This document shows positions 32,324-41,049 of a stretch of 64,000 nucleotides of DNA, piece by piece. The translations under genes were made by a program, and so were the position numbers. Source of the DNA: Bosea sp. Tri-49 (GTDB lineage Bacteria > Pseudomonadota > Alphaproteobacteria > Rhizobiales > Beijerinckiaceae); contig NZ_CP017946.1 of assembly GCF_003952665.1 (NCBI RefSeq), positions 1,240,001 to 1,304,000 of the forward strand, read 5' to 3'. The notes beneath the pieces are model-generated. The model was not told where the DNA came from. It did no database searches and saw only the letters and a program-made list of their open reading frames with translations. How positions within the stretch are numbered: the first letter of the stretch is position 1; every line of letters starts with the position of its first letter.

Positions 32324-33135
32324 CAGGCGAGTTCCCGGTGCTTGCGATCCGCTGGTCCTGCCATGTACTCAGCGAAGCCTTCCGGCGTCCGGGCAGCCTT
32401 CGCGTAGCGCAGGATCTCGGCCGTATCGGTCGCATACTCGCCCCAGAGGCCATAGGGCCAGGCGCCGCGGGGCGCGACTGCGATCTCGGTCACATAGAGC
32501 GCCGGCAAGGTTCCGGCGGCGCTCATTTCGCTGCCGAGCAGGTTCTCGTCGACGATGCGCTCGACCGTGACCAGGGTCTGTTCCGCGGCATAAGCCATCG
32601 CCGCGAGCTCGCGGCGCCGCCCGATCCAGACATTGCCATGACGATCCGCCATCGGCGCATGGAAGAGCGCGATGTCGGGCCGCACTGCCGGGATCAGGAC
32701 GATCGGATCCTCGCCCCCGGCGAAGGGATTGTCGATCACTCGCCAATCCGGCCGGAAGCGCAGGATGTCGCTGCCGACGATGCCGCGCAGCGGCTGGAAA
32801 GGGTTGCCCTTTTGGGCCGCCATCAGCGCGGCATGGATCGCCGGGCAGGTCGCGTCCTTGAGCGCGATCCGCCCCTCCCCGACCGCCTGGTTGAAGCGCG
32901 GCGCGCCGCCAGCCTCACCGAGAGAGACCGCGCTGGTCTCGACCGAGCGGACGAGCCCGGCGCCGACGAGCTGGTCGACCTGCAGCCCTCCCGTCGGAAC
33001 GCAGAAAAGATCGAGGTCGCCGGCGCCATGGTCGATCAGCGCCCGGGTCATCGCCATCGAGACCCCCGCATAATCGACCGGCAGCGCGAGCTGCATCCCC
33101 GCCTCGACACGGCTCGCCATGCCCCGCAGGTCCAT
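32323..33135 (-). CDS. CoA-transferase alpha subunit (glutaconate CoA-transferase / IpdA-like), 270 aa
   Basis: Alpha chain partner of the downstream subunit. Segments typical of the family are LDLFCVPTGGLQVDQLVGAG (membership of the GctA/IpdA fold), DILRFRPDWRVIDNPFAGGE, and ALFHAPMADRHGNVWIGRR. The ATG at 33135 has GGGAGGGAG five to seven bases upstream, so I chose it over the frame start at 33150. It is the first gene of a five-gene leftward group. Substrate is unknown. Confidence 0.8.
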   Translation of the reverse strand: MDLRGMASRVEAGMQLALPVDYAGVSMAMTRALIDHGAGDLDLFCVPTGGLQVDQLVGAGLVRSVETSAVSLGEAGGAPRFNQAVGEGRIALKDATCPAIHAALMAAQKGNPFQPLRGIVGSDILRFRPDWRVIDNPFAGGEDPIVLIPAVRPDIALFHAPMADRHGNVWIGRRRELAAMAYAAEQTLVTVERIVDENLLGSEMSAAGTLPALYVTEIAVAPRGAWPYGLWGEYATDTAEILRYAKAARTPEGFAEYMAGPADRKHRELA

Positions 33136-33262
33136 TGCGCTCCCTCCCATCGGCCTCTACGGCATCGCCGTTGTGAAACTCGCGTTCATTCTTAGAGGAA
33201 CCGATCCTCGTTGGATCCCCATCGTGGTGATGGCGGCCATTCGCTTTCATGCGGTCGACGCG

Positions 33263-34675
33263 CTAGCTCGCCGCGTTCGCCAGCTCGGCCTGGAGGAAGG
33301 CCAGGAAGGCGGGGTCGTCAGCATAGGCGACGTTGACCCGCATGCCGGCCGCTCTTTCATCGCCTTCGGGCTGGGGTCGCTCGGGCATGAAGACCGTGCC
33401 GGGCGCGATGAAGATGCCCTGCTCCGAGGCGCGGCGCGCCAGCGCGAGGTCGTCGAGGCCTGGCGGCAAGCCCACCCAGAGATAGTAGCCGCCGCCTTGC
33501 CGCGAAAATACCGGTAGACCGAGGCGCTCCAGCCCGCCGAAGGCGGTGCGGGTCGCCTTGCCGATCCGTTCCTTCAGGCGCTTGAGGTGATGGCGGTACT
33601 GGCCGCTGGCGATCAGGTCGCTGACCAGCCGCTCCAGATAGCCGGAGGAGTTGACCACGGTCAGCATCTTCATGTCGCCGAGCGAGCGGGCGAGCGCCGG
33701 GCTCGCGGCGACATAGCCGATGCGGAGGCTCGCCGAGAGCGTCTTTGAGAAGGTGCCGAGATAGATCACCCGCTCCAGCTGGTCGAGCGCCGCGAGCCGC
33801 GGCGCGCTCGCCGGCATCACGTCGGCGAAGGGGTCGTCTTCGACGATGGTGAGATCGTGCTGGGCGGCGAGCTGCAGCAGGCGATGGGCGATCGGCAGCG
33901 CGATCGAGCCGCCCGTCGGATTGTGCGCCAGCGACTGGGTGAAGAAGACCTTGGGCCGGTGGCGTGCGATCTGGGTGGCGAGATCGTCGAGGTCAGGCCC
34001 GTCTGGCAGCCGCCGGACGCCGGCAATCTCGATGCGGGCCAGCTTCAGCTTGCCGAAGAGCGGGTAATAGCCGGGGCTGTCGACCAGGACCGTGTCGCCG
34101 GGCTGCAGCAGCTGGCGGATGATCAGGTCGAGCGCGTGGTTGGCGCCGAAGGTCATGAGGAGTTGCGCCGGCGAGACCTGGATCGAGCGCTCAGCCAGCA
34201 TCAGCCCGATCTGCGCGCGCAAGGGCGCATAGCCGACCGGATCGCCATAGCCGTGCTCGATCGGCAGGTCGCCCTTGCCGCTGCGCACACGCAGATGCCG
34301 CCCGAGCTCGGAATCCTCCATCCAGGAGCGCGGCGGGCGGCCGTCGCCGACGCGGACGGGATGGACCTGACAGAGCTGCTCGCGCAGCAGCGAGACGATG
34401 TCGATCGCCTCGCTCATATGCGGCGGCGGCGCCTCGCTCGGCCGCTGCCCAGGCGCGCGGACATAGAAGCCGGCGCCGCGGCGGGCCTCGAGCCGGCCGC
34501 TGGCGACGAGTCGGTCATAGACCTCGACCATGGTGTTCTTGGAGACGCCGTATTCGCCGGCTGCCAGCCGCAGCGAGGCCATGCGCCGACCTGGCTGGAG
34601 CAGCCCCTCGTCGATCATCCGGCTGATCCGGGCGACGATCGCACCGGTGCGGTTGCTGTCGGCCTGCTCGTCCAT
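33263..34675 (-). CDS. MocR-type regulator (GntR helix-turn-helix plus aminotransferase-like domain), 470 aa
   Basis: The N-terminus is a GntR winged helix (VARISRMIDEGLLQPGRRMA, then EYGVSKNTMVEVYDRL), joined to a class I aminotransferase fold. The PLP lysine lies in YLGTFSKTLSASLRIGY, and NPTGG and VEDDPFAD are conserved cofactor contacts. MocR proteins use PLP or an aldimine as effector. I chose the ATG at 34675 because a perfect operator-like palindrome lies just upstream at 34688-34711; longer frames would run through it. It is divergent from the HMG-CoA reductase gene and is likely the regulator of that operon. Confidence 0.85.
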   Translation of the reverse strand: MDEQADSNRTGAIVARISRMIDEGLLQPGRRMASLRLAAGEYGVSKNTMVEVYDRLVASGRLEARRGAGFYVRAPGQRPSEAPPPHMSEAIDIVSLLREQLCQVHPVRVGDGRPPRSWMEDSELGRHLRVRSGKGDLPIEHGYGDPVGYAPLRAQIGLMLAERSIQVSPAQLLMTFGANHALDLIIRQLLQPGDTVLVDSPGYYPLFGKLKLARIEIAGVRRLPDGPDLDDLATQIARHRPKVFFTQSLAHNPTGGSIALPIAHRLLQLAAQHDLTIVEDDPFADVMPASAPRLAALDQLERVIYLGTFSKTLSASLRIGYVAASPALARSLGDMKMLTVVNSSGYLERLVSDLIASGQYRHHLKRLKERIGKATRTAFGGLERLGLPVFSRQGGGYYLWVGLPPGLDDLALARRASEQGIFIAPGTVFMPERPQPEGDERAAGMRVNVAYADDPAFLAFLQAELANAAS

Positions 34676-34687
34676 CGGGCCTCGCAT

Positions 34688-34711
34688 TGTACCAGTCATG
34701 GAGCTGGTACA
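34688..34711. promoter_or_regulatory. operator-like palindrome between mocR-type gene and mvaA
   Basis: TGTACCAG and CTGGTACA are perfect inverted arms of eight bases separated by eight bases, in the 160-base divergent gap. The position, 13 bases before the regulator's start codon, suits autoregulation and control of the rightward operon. Confidence 0.65.
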
Positions 34712-34835
34712 GAGAATGGGACATTGCAGAAATTGTGCCTTGCCGCTCTCCAGCGATTGTCCGAGCTTGTCAACCGAAGAAGCGCCGATGCCCATTGCGT
34801 AGCGCATCAAAAACCCCGGCTGGGGAGGAAACGAC

Positions 34836-36155
34836 ATGGTGACGGCCGAGGCGCAGAGCGCCGCCGGGCGTGAGGTAAACTCGCGCATCGAGAACTACCG
34901 CAATCTGAGCTGTGCCGAGCGGCTGGAGCAGGCTGTCGCGGCGGCCGGGCTCGCCGATGCCGATCGCGCCTTGTTGGCACAGCCGGGTGCGCTGCCGCTC
35001 ACTCTCGCCAACGGCATGATCGAGAATGTCGTCGGCACCTTCGAGCTTCCACTTGGCATCGCCACCAACTTCATCGTCAACGATAGGGATTACCTGATCC
35101 CGATGGCGGTGGAGGAGCCCTCTGTCGTCGCGGCCGCCTCCTATATGGCGCGGATCGCCCGCGGCTCCGGCGGCTTCCGGACATCGAGCGACCGGCCGAT
35201 CATGCGGGCGCAGGTCCAGCTTCTGGGTGTCGGCGATCCCGAAGGGGCGCGCCACAAATTGCTGGCGGCGCAGGGCGAGATCGTCGCCGCCGCCAACGCC
35301 AAGGACAAGGTGCTGGTCTCGCTCGGTGGCGGCTGCCAGGGCATCGAGGTCCATGTCTTCCCGCAGACACCGCGCGGGCCGATCGTGGTGATGCACCTGC
35401 TCGTCGACGTCCGCGACGCGATGGGCGCCAACACCGTCAACACCATGGCCGAGACGGTGGCGCCGATCGTCGAGCGCATCACCGGCGGCACAGTGCGCCT
35501 GCGCATCCTCTCCAATCTCGCCGATCTCCGGCTGGCGCGCGCCAGCGTCACCATCCCCGAGGCAGCGCTGGCGACCAAGGAGTTCTCCGGGCGGCGCATG
35601 ATCGACGGCATGCTCGATGCCTACACCTTTGCCGCGATCGACCCGTACCGCGCCACCACCCACAACAAGGGCATCATGAACGGCATCGATCCCGTGGTGG
35701 TCGCGACCGGCAATGACTGGCGCGCCATCGAGGCCGGCGCTCATGCCTATGCCGCCCGCAGCGGCCGCTACACCTCGCTGACGACCTGGGAGGAGGATCG
35801 CGACGGCAATCTCGTCGGCTCGATCGAGTTGCCGATGGCGCTCGGCCTCGTCGGCGGCGCCACCAAGACCCATCCGCTGGCGCAATGGTCGCTGCGTCTG
35901 CTCGGCGTGACCAGCGCGCAGGAGCTGGCCGAGGTCACCGTCGCCGTCGGGCTTGCCCAGAACATGGCGGCGCTCAGGGCGCTGGCGACCGAGGGCATCC
36001 AGCGCGGCCATATGGCCCTGCACGCCCGCAACATCGCCATCGTCGCCGGGGCAGAGGGCGCCGAGGTCGAGGCGATCGCCGCAGAGCTTGCCCGCACGCA
36101 CGATGTCCGCGTCGACCGGGCACGCGAGCTGCTGGCCGCGCGGCGCAAGGGCTGA
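34836..36155 (+). CDS. mvaA: class II (degradative) HMG-CoA reductase, 439 aa
   Basis: In bacteria of this kind the enzyme oxidises mevalonate with CoA to HMG-CoA. Catalytic residues are visible: Glu93/94 in AVEEPSV, Lys278 in HNKGIMNG, the downstream Asp, and His392 in [11 protein letters not shown]. The dinucleotide-binding [16 protein letters not shown] segment is intact. Length is that of class II enzymes such as the one from Pseudomonas mevalonii, without the membrane region of class I. GGAGGAA precedes the ATG. It heads an operon with an ABC importer, HMG-CoA lyase and acetoacetate CoA-transferase, which points to degradation rather than isoprenoid synthesis. Confidence 0.93.
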   Translation: MVTAEAQSAAGREVNSRIENYRNLSCAERLEQAVAAAGLADADRALLAQPGALPLTLANGMIENVVGTFELPLGIATNFIVNDRDYLIPMAVEEPSVVAAASYMARIARGSGGFRTSSDRPIMRAQVQLLGVGDPEGARHKLLAAQGEIVAAANAKDKVLVSLGGGCQGIEVHVFPQTPRGPIVVMHLLVDVRDAMGANTVNTMAETVAPIVERITGGTVRLRILSNLADLRLARASVTIPEAALATKEFSGRRMIDGMLDAYTFAAIDPYRATTHNKGIMNGIDPVVVATGNDWRAIEAGAHAYAARSGRYTSLTTWEEDRDGNLVGSIELPMALGLVGGATKTHPLAQWSLRLLGVTSAQELAEVTVAVGLAQNMAALRALATEGIQRGHMALHARNIAIVAGAEGAEVEAIAAELARTHDVRVDRARELLAARRKG

Positions 36156-36214
36156 CCTTTTTTCAGGACTCACCACAGAACCGCAGCAAGCGGACGACAA
36201 CCGGAGGAACGTTC

Positions 36215-37417
36215 ATGGACAATCGCATCACTCGCCGCACGCTCAGTGCCCTGCTGGTCTCGGCCGGCATGGCGCTGTCGCTGCCGGCTTACGCACAGAA
36301 CGAGATCAAGATCGGCTACAATGCCGACCAGTCGGCCTCCGGCGCAGCGGAGCTCGGCCTATCGGGTCTCTACGGCTTCCAGGCCGCAATCGAGGATTTG
36401 AACGCACAGGGCGGCGTCCTCGGCCGCAAGCTTGTCGGCGTCGTCCGCGACGATGCCGGCGCACCGCCGAAGTCGATCCAGAACATGAACGAGCTGATCG
36501 ACAACGAGAAGGTCGCGGCCGTGGTCGGCCCGACCAATTCCGGCAATGCGCTCGCCTGGCTGCACATCCCGCAGCAGAAGAAGGTGCCGGTGATCTCGCA
36601 TGTCGCGACCGCGACCGACATCACCGCCCGCTATGCCAAGGAGCCGCAGAACTACATCTTCCGCGTCTCGATGGTCGATCGCGAGCAGCTCGCTCTGCTC
36701 GCCGCCTATGCGGTCAAGGCCTCGAAGAGCAAGAATGTCGCGATCATCGCCGACACCACCGGCTACGGCCAGGCGGCGACCAAGGACCTGCAGGAGATCC
36801 TCACCCTGCACGGCATCAAGCCGGTCGGCATCGAGAAGTTCGGGCCGAAGGACACCGACATGACCTCGCAGCTCGCCAAGCTGAAGGCGGCCGGCGCCGA
36901 CATGATCATCACCGGCTCGCTGGCAGATGCCACCGCGCAGGTGCTGAAGAGCATGGAGAAGATGGACTATTACCCCGGCCTGCTCTCGACCTGGGGCTCG
37001 ATCAACACGCCGCTGGTCAACATCGCCGGCCCCAAGCTCGCCGAGAAGACCGTCTTCGCGGCCTCGACCACCGAGGACGCCAGCGACCGGGCGGCGGCGC
37101 TGCACAAGCGCCTCGTCGCCAAGCACCCGAACATGCCGGCCTTCGTCTCGGCCGCGCAGGGCTATGACGCGGTGATGCTGATCGCCGCCGCGATCAAGCA
37201 GGCCGACGGCACGGACGGCCCGAAACTGCAGGCTGCGCTCGAGAACCTCGGTAAGGTCCAGGGCATCATCAAGGCTTATGACAAGCCCTTCAGCAAGGAG
37301 CAGCACGAGGCGCTCGGCGTCGCCGACTTCCACCTCGCGCAGTGGAAGGATGGCCGGGTGGTCAAGCTCGATGATCCGGTGGTCAAGGGCCTGACGGCAG
37401 CGGACCTGAAGCGCTGA
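36215..37417 (+). CDS. branched-chain-type ABC transporter substrate-binding protein, 400 aa
   Basis: Periplasmic binding protein of the LivK/HAAT type. An N-terminal signal peptide (RRTLSALLVSAGMALSLPAYA) is cleaved before QNEIKIGYNADQSASG. The body has the type I periplasmic fold with DAGAPPKSIQNMNELI and VGPTNSGNALA segments. GGAGG lies seven bases before the ATG at 36215, which fixes the start inside a longer open frame. Placement between HMG-CoA reductase and HMG-CoA lyase suggests that it binds mevalonate or a related hydroxy acid rather than leucine; that is inference. Confidence 0.9.
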   Translation: MDNRITRRTLSALLVSAGMALSLPAYAQNEIKIGYNADQSASGAAELGLSGLYGFQAAIEDLNAQGGVLGRKLVGVVRDDAGAPPKSIQNMNELIDNEKVAAVVGPTNSGNALAWLHIPQQKKVPVISHVATATDITARYAKEPQNYIFRVSMVDREQLALLAAYAVKASKSKNVAIIADTTGYGQAATKDLQEILTLHGIKPVGIEKFGPKDTDMTSQLAKLKAAGADMIITGSLADATAQVLKSMEKMDYYPGLLSTWGSINTPLVNIAGPKLAEKTVFAASTTEDASDRAAALHKRLVAKHPNMPAFVSAAQGYDAVMLIAAAIKQADGTDGPKLQAALENLGKVQGIIKAYDKPFSKEQHEALGVADFHLAQWKDGRVVKLDDPVVKGLTAADLKR

Positions 37418-37438
37418 ACATCTTAAACCGCGCTCCTG

Positions 37439-37536
37439 CGTCATGGTCGGGCTTGTCCCGACCATCCACGTCTTCGCGTCGCTCATCGCATGCGGTGGTC
37501 AAGACGTGGATGCTCGCCACAAGGGCGAGCATGACG
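37439..37536. repeat. palindromic intergenic element (RIME-like)
   Basis: The 36-base unit at 37439-37474 (starts CGTCATGGTCGGG, ends CCACGTCTT) is matched by an inverted partial copy at 37501-37536 (AAGACGTGG to CATGACG). Each unit also has its own inner hairpin (GGTCGGGCTTGTCCCGACC; GCTCGCCACAAGGGCGAGC). This is the style of mobile palindromic elements seen repeatedly in Bradyrhizobium, Rhodopseudomonas and Bosea chromosomes. It lies in the 212-base gap between the binding protein and permease genes, where the stem-loops could lower downstream expression or protect the binding-protein mRNA. Confidence 0.8.
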
Positions 37537-37629
37537 GCGTGTCGTGGGATGGCTTGGAGGGAATGGCGGCTCTAGAGGCTGGCCGTTCAGAATAATGGCG
37601 CAAACGACCTGAGTCGTGGCGGAGAGACG

Positions 37630-38547
37630 ATGACGGCATTCCTTCAGGCTCTGGCCAGCGGTCTGGCGCTGGGCGCGATCTACGGGCTGATCGCGCTCGG
37701 CTTCAACATCACCTACGCCACAACCAAGACCTTCAATTTCGGCCAGGGCGCCTTCCTCGTCCCAGGCAGCCTGGTCGGCGTCTCCTTGCTGCTGCTGGCG
37801 GCGGGCAAGCCGCATTTCGGCAATCTCACCCAAGCCGAGATGACGATGACGGCCTATGTGCTGGCGACGGTTGCCAGCGTCGTCGTGGTCGGCGCCATCG
37901 GCATCGCGCTGTACTATTGCGCGATCAAGCCGTTCGTCGGCGCCGGCGGCCTCAACTGGGTGCTGAGCACGATCGGCTTCGGCATCATCATGCAGAACAG
38001 CGCGCTGGCGATCTGGGGCCCGGCCTCGATCGCGGTGCCCTCGCCGCTCGGCAGCGAGGTCTGGCGCATCGCCGGCGCCGGCATCCGGCCGCAGGAAGTC
38101 CTGATCGCGGTCGTCGCGGTCGCCGTCATGGTCGGGCTCGACATCGTCCTGCGCAAGACGCGCTTCGGCAAGGCGCTGCGGGCCGTCGCCTTCAATCCGC
38201 AGGCCGCGGCGATCGTCGGCATCAATGTCGAGATGATCGTGATCGCCGCCTTCGTGATCTCATCTGCGCTGGCGGGCCTCGCCGGCATCCTGATCGCGCC
38301 GATCACTACGGCTTCCGTCTTCATCGGGCTCGGCGTCGCGCTGAAGGCGTTCTCGGCCGCGATCGTCGGCGGTTTGACCAGCCCGCGCGGCTGCATGCTC
38401 GGCGGCTTCCTGCTCGGCGTTGTCGAGGCGCTGGTCGGGCTGTGGCGCGCCGAAATGCGCGAGATCACCATCTTCCTGCTGATCATCATCGTCCTCGTCG
38501 TCCGCCCCGGCGGGCTGATGGGCGCGCGCAGCGTGGAGAAAATCTGA
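37630..38547 (+). CDS. livH: branched-chain-type ABC transporter permease (LivH-like), 305 aa
   Basis: Inner-membrane channel subunit. About eight hydrophobic segments are visible, with the family motif GAIYGLIALGFNITY at the N-terminus, RKTRFGKALRAVAFNPQAA in the cytoplasmic loop and GGLTSPRGCMLGGFLLG near the end. Stop and next start overlap in TGATG, so it is coupled to the LivM-LivG fusion gene. Confidence 0.92.
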   Translation: MTAFLQALASGLALGAIYGLIALGFNITYATTKTFNFGQGAFLVPGSLVGVSLLLLAAGKPHFGNLTQAEMTMTAYVLATVASVVVVGAIGIALYYCAIKPFVGAGGLNWVLSTIGFGIIMQNSALAIWGPASIAVPSPLGSEVWRIAGAGIRPQEVLIAVVAVAVMVGLDIVLRKTRFGKALRAVAFNPQAAAIVGINVEMIVIAAFVISSALAGLAGILIAPITTASVFIGLGVALKAFSAAIVGGLTSPRGCMLGGFLLGVVEALVGLWRAEMREITIFLLIIIVLVVRPGGLMGARSVEKI

Positions 38548-40340
38548 TGCCGGCGCTCGCCCATGCCATCGGGGTGGCGTTGCTGGTCGCAGGCCTCGCG
38601 CTCGTGCCCTATCTCGGCTTCAACGATTTCTACCTGCAGATCCTGTTCACGATCGGGGTGAACTATCTCGCCGCAGCGGGCTTGAACGTGCTCGTCGGCT
38701 ATGCCGGCCAGAAATCGCTGGGGCATGCCGGTCTCTTCGCGGTCGGGGCCTATACGGCGGCGATCGCCAATATCGAATGGGGCCTCTCCCCCTGGCTGTC
38801 GCTGCTGCTGGCCTGTGGCTTCGGCGCGGTCTTCGGCCTCGTCATCGCCATGCCCTCGGTGCGCGTCTCGGGCCCAAGCCTTGCCATGGTGACGATCGGC
38901 TTCGGCATCGTCGTCGAGAAGATCGTCACGGAATGGACCGACATCTTCAAGGGCCAGGCCGGCTTCTACGGCATCAGTGCGCCCTCGCTCGCCGGCACGA
39001 GTTTCACCAACCTGCACTGGGTCTGGTTCGTGGCGGCGCTCTGCATCGCGACCCATCTGATGCTGCGCTCGCTGCTTGCCGGCCGCTATGGCCGCGCTTT
39101 CCTGGCGGTGCAGATGGCCGAGCCGGCGGCGCAGTCGGTCGGCATCTCCGTGGTGCGGGCCAAGACGCTGGCCTTCGTCATCTCGGCGGTGACCTGCGCG
39201 CTCGCCGGCGCCGTGGTCGCGCAGCAGAACCAGTATTTCAATTCCGATTTCATCACCTTCAACCTGTCGATCTTCCTGCTGGTGGTGGTGATTTTCGGCG
39301 GCTCGGGCTCGCTCTACGGGCCTCTCTTCGGCGCGGTGATCCTGACCCTGCTCGACGCCTGGCTGGCGCGCTGGCCGGCGCTGCAGCACTTCAGCTATGG
39401 CGCGCTCCTGCTGTTCTCGCTCTATCTGATGCCGAACGGCATTGCGGGAGCGGTCTCCGGTCTCGCCGCGCGCTGGCGGCAACGCAAGGCGGTGGCGCCC
39501 GATGTCCCCGGCCACAGCGCTCTGGCGGCAACGTCCGCAGCGGCGGCAGGTGGCGAAATCCTGATCGTCAAGGACCTCTACAAGGCCTATGGCGGCATCG
39601 TGCCGGTCCGCAACGTCTCTTTCGCGATCACTGCCGGCAAGGTGCATGCGCTGATCGGCCCGAACGGCGCCGGCAAGACGACGCTGCTCAACCTGCTCTC
39701 CGGCCATGTCGCGCCCGATGGCGGCTCGATCCGCTTCGAGGGGCGCGAGACGGTCGGCTTTCCAGCCCATCGCGTCGCCGGGCTCGGCATCGCCCGCACC
39801 TTCCAGAACCTCAAGCTGTTCGGCGATCTCTCGGCGCTCGACAACGTCCTGCTGGGCGCTCACCGCCACATCGACACCGGTTTTGCCGCCTCGCTGCTCG
39901 GCCTACCGTCGAGCCGCCAGGCGGAGACTACCGCTCGCGCTGATGCGCTGGCGCTGCTCACCGATCTCGGCCTCGGCGAGCGCGCAAATGAGCCGGCAAA
40001 TAGCTTGCCCTATGGCCTGCAGCGGCGGCTGGAGATCGCCCGGGCACTTGCTTCAAGGCCTAAGCTACTGCTGCTCGACGAGCCGGCGGCGGGCTTGAAC
40101 CCACAGGAGACGCATGAGCTCGGCGAGGTCATCCGCCGCATCCGTGAGGCCGGCGTTACCGTGCTGCTGATCGAGCACCACATGGACCTCGTCATGGACA
40201 TCTCCCAGTATGTGCTGGTGCTCGACTATGGAGCGCTGATCGCCGAGGGGCGGCCGGAGGCGATCCGGCAGAATCCAAAAGTCATCGTCGCCTATCTCGG
40301 CGCCGATGAGGATGCCATCGCGACCGGAGACGCTGCATGA
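38547..40340 (+). CDS. fused ABC permease-ATPase (LivM-LivG), 597 aa
   Basis: Residues 1-310 are a LivM-type permease (GLNVLVGYAGQKSLGHAGLF motif, about nine membrane segments). After an Ala/Pro linker at about 310-330 the rest is a LivG-type ATPase: Walker A GPNGAGKTT, signature LPYGLQRRLEIARAL in the LivG form, Walker B LLLLDEPAAGLNP and the switch His. Such fusions are known in alphaproteobacterial branched-chain-type systems. The ATG at 38547 overlaps the livH stop, which sets the start inside a longer frame. The 3' end overlaps livF by four bases. Confidence 0.92.
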   Translation: MPALAHAIGVALLVAGLALVPYLGFNDFYLQILFTIGVNYLAAAGLNVLVGYAGQKSLGHAGLFAVGAYTAAIANIEWGLSPWLSLLLACGFGAVFGLVIAMPSVRVSGPSLAMVTIGFGIVVEKIVTEWTDIFKGQAGFYGISAPSLAGTSFTNLHWVWFVAALCIATHLMLRSLLAGRYGRAFLAVQMAEPAAQSVGISVVRAKTLAFVISAVTCALAGAVVAQQNQYFNSDFITFNLSIFLLVVVIFGGSGSLYGPLFGAVILTLLDAWLARWPALQHFSYGALLLFSLYLMPNGIAGAVSGLAARWRQRKAVAPDVPGHSALAATSAAAAGGEILIVKDLYKAYGGIVPVRNVSFAITAGKVHALIGPNGAGKTTLLNLLSGHVAPDGGSIRFEGRETVGFPAHRVAGLGIARTFQNLKLFGDLSALDNVLLGAHRHIDTGFAASLLGLPSSRQAETTARADALALLTDLGLGERANEPANSLPYGLQRRLEIARALASRPKLLLLDEPAAGLNPQETHELGEVIRRIREAGVTVLLIEHHMDLVMDISQYVLVLDYGALIAEGRPEAIRQNPKVIVAYLGADEDAIATGDAA

Positions 40341-41047
40341 CCATGCTCGCGATCGAAGGGCTCAAGGTCCGCTATGGCGCGGTCGAAGCGCTGAAGGGCA
40401 TCTCGCTGCAGGTCGGCCAAGGCGAGGTCGTCACGCTGATCGGCGGCAATGGCGCCGGCAAGTCGACGCTGATGCGGGCGATCGGCGGGCTGGCGAAAGT
40501 GGCCGGCGGCACGATCCGTTTCGAGGGAAGCGATATCACCGGCATCAAGGGGCATGATTGCGTGCGCCTCGGCATCGGCCACTCGCCGGAGGGACGCATG
40601 GTCTTCGGCGACCAGAGAGTGCGCGATAATCTCGTGCTCGGTGCCTATGCGCGCCGCGACGAGGATGGCATCGCCAGCGATATCGAGCGCTATTTCGCCG
40701 TCTTCCCGCGCCTCGCCGAGCGGCAGGACCAGCTCGCCGGCACGCTATCGGGCGGCGAGCAGCAGATGCTGGCGATTGCCCGCGCCCTGATGGCGCGGCC
40801 CAAGCTCCTCCTGCTCGACGAGCCCTCGCTCGGCCTGGCGCCGCTGATCGTGCGCGAGGTCTTTGCCGTGATCCGCCGACTGCGCGAGGAAGGGATGACG
40901 ATCCTGCTGGTCGAGCAGATGGCCAATCAGGCGCTCGCCATCGCCGACCGCGCCTATGTGATCGAGACTGGCACGATCACGCTCGAAGGCACCGGCGCCG
41001 AGCTGCTGCGCGATGAGCGCGTCCGCTCGGCCTATCTCGGCGCCTGA
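40337..41047 (+). CDS. livF: branched-chain-type ABC transporter ATPase (LivF-like), 236 aa
   Basis: Second ATPase of the importer. Walker A GGNGAGKST, signature LSGGEQQMLAIARAL, Walker B LLLLDEPSLGLAP and the His-containing switch region are all intact, and length is standard for LivF. It starts within the last codon of the permease-ATPase gene and is followed two bases later by HMG-CoA lyase, so all are in one transcript. Confidence 0.93.
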   Translation: MTMLAIEGLKVRYGAVEALKGISLQVGQGEVVTLIGGNGAGKSTLMRAIGGLAKVAGGTIRFEGSDITGIKGHDCVRLGIGHSPEGRMVFGDQRVRDNLVLGAYARRDEDGIASDIERYFAVFPRLAERQDQLAGTLSGGEQQMLAIARALMARPKLLLLDEPSLGLAPLIVREVFAVIRRLREEGMTILLVEQMANQALAIADRAYVIETGTITLEGTGAELLRDERVRSAYLGA

Positions 41048-41049
41048 CC

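Noticed and set aside
37914..39869. Long reverse open frame opposite the permease genes
   Set aside because: Antisense to clear ABC transporter genes; composition is rich in Arg, His and Asp with no domain.
38547..40340. LivM-LivG fusion as an assembly error
   Set aside because: The frame is continuous through a normal linker, the start and stop overlap neighbours as expected, and such fusions are known.
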